Shown here piece by piece: positions 59,811 to 64,000 of a stretch of 64,000 nt of DNA (the first letter of the stretch is position 1; every line of letters begins with the position of its first letter). The DNA is from Viola odorata. Taxonomy: Eukaryota > Streptophyta > Magnoliopsida > Malpighiales > Violaceae. Under the pieces are notes generated by a model. That model was not told where the DNA came from, did no database searches, and saw only the letters and a list, made by a program, of their open reading frames with translations. The translations under genes and the position numbers were made by a program. The stretch is from positions 16,319,569 to 16,383,568 of the forward strand of contig OY829545.1 of the NCBI GenBank assembly GCA_963691705.1. The letters run 5' to 3'.

Positions 59811-61525
59811 ATCTTTTCTCCCCACCCATGATCCCGAACATTTTCAAACCCCCCCTTTGCCCCTGCGTGGGCTGTTATCTATGTTGAACAATTTCCATTT
59901 CTGCTTTCAGTTTGAACTACTATCTCTTTTGTCTCCTTCTCGCATTGAGGACAATGCGCTGCCTAAGTGTGGGGAGGAGTTTAAACTGCTAGTATTTATT
60001 ATGCATATTATAATTATATTCTAGTTTATTTTTCCTAAGTTTATGCATGAGTTAATTTCTAGTTTTTATTTTTTCGGATTTTTATCTTTATTTTGCTGCC
60101 TAGTTTTTGAAAACACCCCAATGATGGACACACACCTGACTTGTGCACATAGAATAAAAATGCTGTCTATAGTCAAGGTCCCGAATGTGATATCCTTTGC
60201 CTGTTATGCCTTATATCTGCTTCAAGACCTAGACACCAGTAGTCACGAATTAACACCTTGTGAGCATTTGAGCCTTCATACCTATGTTTATTAATTGAGT
60301 GAATGCATGACTAGGTACTGGCTGGGTTTGCATGATATCCATGGGTATAGACACATTCAGACATAGGAAAGCAACAAAAAGATTAAGATCTCGCATCAAA
60401 TTGTTCTCTCTCATTTTTTCTGCTCTGTTCTTTTTCCTGACCCCGAATCCCTTCTTGACCTCTCCAATTCTAACCACTTGAAGTTTCTTTGATCTTTCTC
60501 TTGGCAGGTGAGTGATGTTGTTGGGAGCACCATCGAGGGCTAGACTAGACAAATGAAGCAGCAAAGGCAAAGTGTGGGGATCCCGCAAAAATTCAAGACC
60601 CTGAATGTTGGCACCGATTCAAGACCTCGAAGCTAAAACGAAGAAATCAAGGGCAGACCAGAACGAAAAATCACTTCCCACCCACAGCAAAACACAAGTG
60701 TGGGGAAGTGAAATCAGAATATCAAGCCCCCGAAGAACAAGGTCTCGATCCTCAATTCAGATCTCTCTTTCTCTCTCCAAAAAGAAAAAAAAAAAAGAAA
60801 AAAAAAAAGAAAAAAAATATAAATAAAAGAGAGAGAGAAAAGAGCAAGACCAAACCTTGAAAGCCAAGAAGAGGAAAATCAGCAGCCAGCATCCATTCAA
60901 GGCCCCGAGCCTAGGTCCCGAATGAAGGCAAGGACCCCCCCCCCCCCCCTCAAAGAAGAAAAGCCTAGTCTAGCTTTCGCTCCAGCAACATTGTCTCACC
61001 ATTTCGATTCTTTCTTGCCAAGGGAGCATTCCAGGTTCGAGTTGGTTTAACCACCTTCTCATGTCACTTCCTTACTACCCTTCTTCTCCACTTTTTCTTC
61101 TCATTACGCTTCTTCCATTTCCCTTGTCATTTATTTTCCTTGCTTCTCCTTCTTACCCCCGATGCGAAATCTTTTGATTGCTAGATTGCCTATGCATGTG
61201 TCTAATGTACTCGGATTAACTTGCAAACTTGGTCTTGTGCTGCGTTTTTGCATACTTGAGTGTTTAAACACCTACCCTTGTTCATGAGCATGAGCGCAAA
61301 CACGAATCTATGTGAGGACTGCTGGTATATAGGCTAATGTGGAAAAGTCTCTTCTCAAGGGTCGTTACCCTTCTGATTTGATGCAGGTGTATCTAGGCAA
61401 AGTCTGTTTTCATTCGGGGTCCCGAATCTTAACAAGCATGCTTATTCTCTGTGCTATTGTTTGGTGTGTCTGTTCTGTTTTGGGACTGTTTTAAATTTTG
61501 TGAATGCTCGAGGGCGAGCATTGGG

Positions 61526-61541
61526 CAGTGTGGGGATTATT
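61526..61541 (+). other. Gypsy polypurine tract
   Basis: CAGTGTGGGGATTATT directly precedes the 3' LTR start TGATAGCATG. Confidence 0.8.
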
Positions 61542-63272
61542 TGATAGCATGTTTTTATGCATGATTTTCTCTCCATTTTCTCCCCTTTTTAAGGCATGAT
61601 TCTGCTAATTTACCCTTGTTTCCATTACTATTGCAGATTTAGGCCTAAAATGAGAGTTTATGCGAAAAGATGCATTTCTGGACCATTTTGTGCAGTTTTT
61701 GAGCTTCAAGACCCAGAGTCGAGGTCCCGAGTCCGAACCAGCGTTCAAGGTCCCGAATCGGATTCCCAGTTCGGGACCCCGAAGGGCGAAGAATGACATT
61801 CCCACGTGTCATCTCGCCAGAGCTTCCATGTGCCTCCTCTGACACTGTTCCTGCAGTCTGCACTGACCACCAAATACCTACCGCTCTGACCAAGTCAGCC
61901 CTTGAGCCCAGTCCAGACCTGCCCAAAGCTGGAAAAATCAGACAGCTTTATGCTTTTCCAGCTTTGTGCTTTAAGGAACATGGATCCACTTTCTTAGGCT
62001 TTCAATTAATGCATTTTGTCCCTAGTTTTAGGCTGAAGATATTTTGTGCTTAAGGCTCTACTATATAAAGGGCATCTAGGATTAGTTTAGATCATCTTTT
62101 TTTTCTAGCTTTTAATCACTTAGCATAATTTAGAAGTAGCTTAGACTTCTCTCTAGTTTCTCTCTCTAGCCATTGTTAGCTTCTTCAACATTGCTGCCGA
62201 GCTATAAACGGAATTTTAGTAACAAGTTTTCTTCCCTTCATCTATTTATTTACTTGTTATGCTTTCTTTAATCGTTATTTGTTTATCCTTAAGTATGAGT
62301 AGCTAAATTCCTAGTTCTTGGCAAGGCTGATTCAAGGGTTGCAAGGGCAGATTCGAGGCCTTAATGTGCTTAATATATTCTTGATGTTGTATTTAACTAT
62401 TCATCGATTTAATTACATCTTTGCATGATTTAATTTAAGGTCTGATCAACTGAGAATTATTTTGTGTAAATGCTGCCATTCATGTGATGAATACGAAAGG
62501 AAAATCGCATGAGTAAGTAGGCATCTATTTAGTCTTGACTGTGTCAAGGTGGTCTTGAATAGATAGGTTGGGTAGTTGATTAGGGCTGGGTCACGAGCCT
62601 GACAAACTGAGGGACTTTAGCTCTAGATCTGTCTTTTCTTAGCTTCATGGGCAGTTTGAGTATGGCCCTCTCGCATTCGTGCTTGGAGGGATGGCAAACT
62701 GTCAAGACTACCTCATATGTGGAAACGGGGGGTAGTTTCTCTTAAGAGAAAAGTAGGGGATATCCGAGGAATCTGGTCCCCATGTCATTTCTATGACATC
62801 TCGAATGGAATACCCTTGAGCTGATGACGATCTGGTCCCGAATGCAACCCAGAATGCCTTTGCCGAGAACACTTCCTCCATCTGATTATTCGTGCTTATT
62901 TCACTCTTGATCTATTTCACGCCTGCGTTGATACTTCTGCATCTGTTTCTGATTTGTTTTATTATTTCTGGAATTATTTGCTTACTTGCTTTATTTTATC
63001 ATTCGGGACTCCCGAATTGACACCTCGGGACCCCGAATACTGCTTTCCTAGATAAAAATTGTTAGCTCCCAAAATCTGCCTTGGCCAACTCGTTTGGCCA
63101 AGAAAAACCCCCCCCAAGTGTTACCCTTTGTGCCTTTGTCCCCCGAATACATTCACGACCATAAATCAGTTTCTCACAATCCCCGTGTTCGACCCTGACT
63201 ACCACTGTACACTTTATCTCTTGTGCACACACGTTTTCAGGCACTATAAATTATGTATTTGACTGACGATCA
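61542..63272 (+). repeat. Gypsy 3' LTR, 1731 bp
   Basis: Near-identical to the 5' LTR. Differences seen by eye: G/A near 54,274 versus 61,651, A/G in CAGACARCTTT, a C run of 7 versus 8, AAATTTATG versus AAATTATG, and GATTGACG versus GACTGACG. Confidence 0.95.
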
Positions 63273-63277
63273 AATAC

Positions 63278-63456
63278 CTCTCTACTTCAATAACAGCTAA
63301 CCATTCTATGTGGTCGTAAAACAAGCCAATTACAACATATATTTACATAAACAAGTTTAAGCATATATTTCAGCCATACTCAAGTTTAAGCATATATTTC
63401 AAGATAGCATCATATACAAGGTGATTAATAAAACATAAACATAGACCCCTTGTTTC
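63278..63456. other. Sequence resuming after the Gypsy insertion
   Basis: Non-coding. By position it should be the 5' flank of the minus-strand hAT transposase gene displaced by the Gypsy element. It contains a duplicated phrase CAAGTTTAAGCATATATTTC (near 63,350 and 63,381). Confidence 0.45.
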
Positions 63457-64000
63457 CAAGGACGGAGGTCCCGTACGACCAGGGGAGGCTATGGCCTCCC
63501 CTAACTTTTTTAATTTTTTTTTAATTTTTTTTAATTTTTTTTAAATATATGTAATTAATATATTAGTAATTAAAAAAAAAAAGTGCACTCAATGACTCAA
63601 AATTTCCAACCCGTCACCCGTGCTCTCCCTCTCCCTCTCCCTCTCCCTCAACCAAATTTCCTCCATTAAACCACTCTAATCACTTCCAAATTCTCCCAAA
63701 ATTGAAACTTTAACTCCTAATCCTTCTCTAAACAAAACCTAACCTTCAATTTCACTCAAAAAATACCCAAATTTTCTAAAAATTCGAAATCCCCAATTTA
63801 AAACCTAATTATTTTTAGGATCACTTTTACTCCAACAATCCAACATGACTGTTATTGGTCTCTGCCTTCGTGTAAAAAAAACTGCAAGATTGTTTCCCTC
63901 CGCATTATAAGGTCAGTTCCTTTTTCATGTCATTTCATTGCAAAACTTTGGATTCGTGGATTTATCAATTACCATCCTTTGGCATTGCTGAAATGAAACA
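63457..64000 (+). mobile_element. Probable left end of another hAT-type element, truncated by the window
   Basis: Starts near AAGGACGGAGGTCCCG, related to hAT termini, followed by GGGGAGGCTATGGCCTCCCC (a perfect palindrome-like block) and AT-rich DNA. Then comes a leader-like stretch with a (CTCTCC)n run at about 63,622-63,650 and a donor-like AAG|GTCAGTTCC near 63,911. No coding part is reached, so the assignment rests on the terminus and layout only. Confidence 0.4.

Larger units (their letters stand above)
59073..61541 (+). other. Gypsy 3' non-coding region
   Basis: Non-coding sequence typical of the Athila/Tat group. It holds the 66-bp minisatellite, a long A run (about 59,770-59,806), a 15-C run at 60,935-60,949, an A/G-rich tract near 60,780-60,840, and several copies of AGTGTGGGGA (59,120, 59,965, 60,570, 60,696) before the functional one at about 61,526. 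No env-like ORF is visible. Confidence 0.7.
54165..63272 (+). mobile_element. Athila/Tat-like Gypsy LTR retrotransposon, non-autonomous, 9108 bp
   Basis: Two 1731-bp LTRs (54,165-55,895 and 61,542-63,272) begin TGATAGCATG and end GACGATCA. A 5-bp target duplication AATAC lies at 54,160-54,164 and 63,273-63,277. The primer site is Asp-tRNA-like and the 3' purine tract is GTGTGGGGATTATT. I found only about five differences between the LTRs, so the insertion is recent. One long ORF (55,950-59,072) encodes gag and protease; reverse transcriptase, RNase H and the integrase core are missing. About 2.5 kb of non-coding, repeat-rich sequence follows before the 3' LTR. Confidence 0.93.

Noticed and set aside
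59515..60024. 169-codon ORF in the Gypsy 3' region considered as an env-like gene
   Set aside because: Runs through an A homopolymer (poly-Lys), has no consistent signal or membrane layout, and lies in a known non-coding segment.

Overview
This is a nuclear plant-genome window, almost certainly from a eudicot. The genes are split by GT-AG introns. It encodes a nuclear copy of the photosystem II subunit PsbX with a transit peptide, a plant-type MSL mechanosensitive channel, cytosolic ribosomal protein S3, an ELF4-like clock protein, a small acyl-CoA-binding protein and a stress-responsive A/B-barrel protein. Most of the remaining DNA is transposon-derived, with several layers of nesting. I cannot name the species.

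Layout. 1-4.5 kb: the 3' end of an MSL channel gene on the + strand, a decayed tandem copy of the same gene end, and an F-box relic. 4.5-7.4 kb: an antisense Copia-type LTR, a LINE endonuclease fragment, and a MULE (9-bp target duplication) inserted into the LINE remnant. 7.7-13.3 kb: intact PSBX, tail-to-tail with a heavily frameshifted RPA1A-like gene, a PIF/Harbinger-type element, and a second RPA1-like relic. 14.0-20.0 kb: a complete but pol-less Copia retrotransposon (5-bp TSD CAAGT). It carries a decayed gag, a nested pogo-like DNA transposon and an unexpected 56-residue cysteine-rich ORF. 20.3-22.3 kb: RPS3 in six exons. 23.6-30.3 kb: a hAT MITE, AT-rich intergenic DNA and an ELF4-like gene with a long 5'-UTR intron. 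30.6-41.0 kb: gene-poor DNA with MITEs, a foldback element with a related LTR fragment inserted in a duplicated arm, and a 2.1-kb MULE with very long, palindrome-rich TIRs. 41.5-46.1 kb: ACBP6-like gene, another MULE directly downstream, and a UP3/DABB gene. 48.6-64 kb: an LTR fragment, hAT remnants, a hAT element with an intact 821-codon transposase, and a young Athila/Tat-like Gypsy element (54,165-63,272, TSD AATAC) inserted in its upstream region. The window ends inside what looks like another hAT-type element.

The host genes do not form a pathway. They are ordinary single-copy housekeeping or regulatory genes separated by mobile DNA. The most unusual items are four. The Cys-rich mini-ORF sits just upstream of the Copia polypurine tract. 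The Athila-like ORF joins gag-protease directly to a relic of the integrase C-terminus. A CCCGAA-core motif is scattered through that whole Gypsy element. The RPA1A-like gene has decayed next to an intact PSBX. All calls were made by eye from the sequence; no database search was run.
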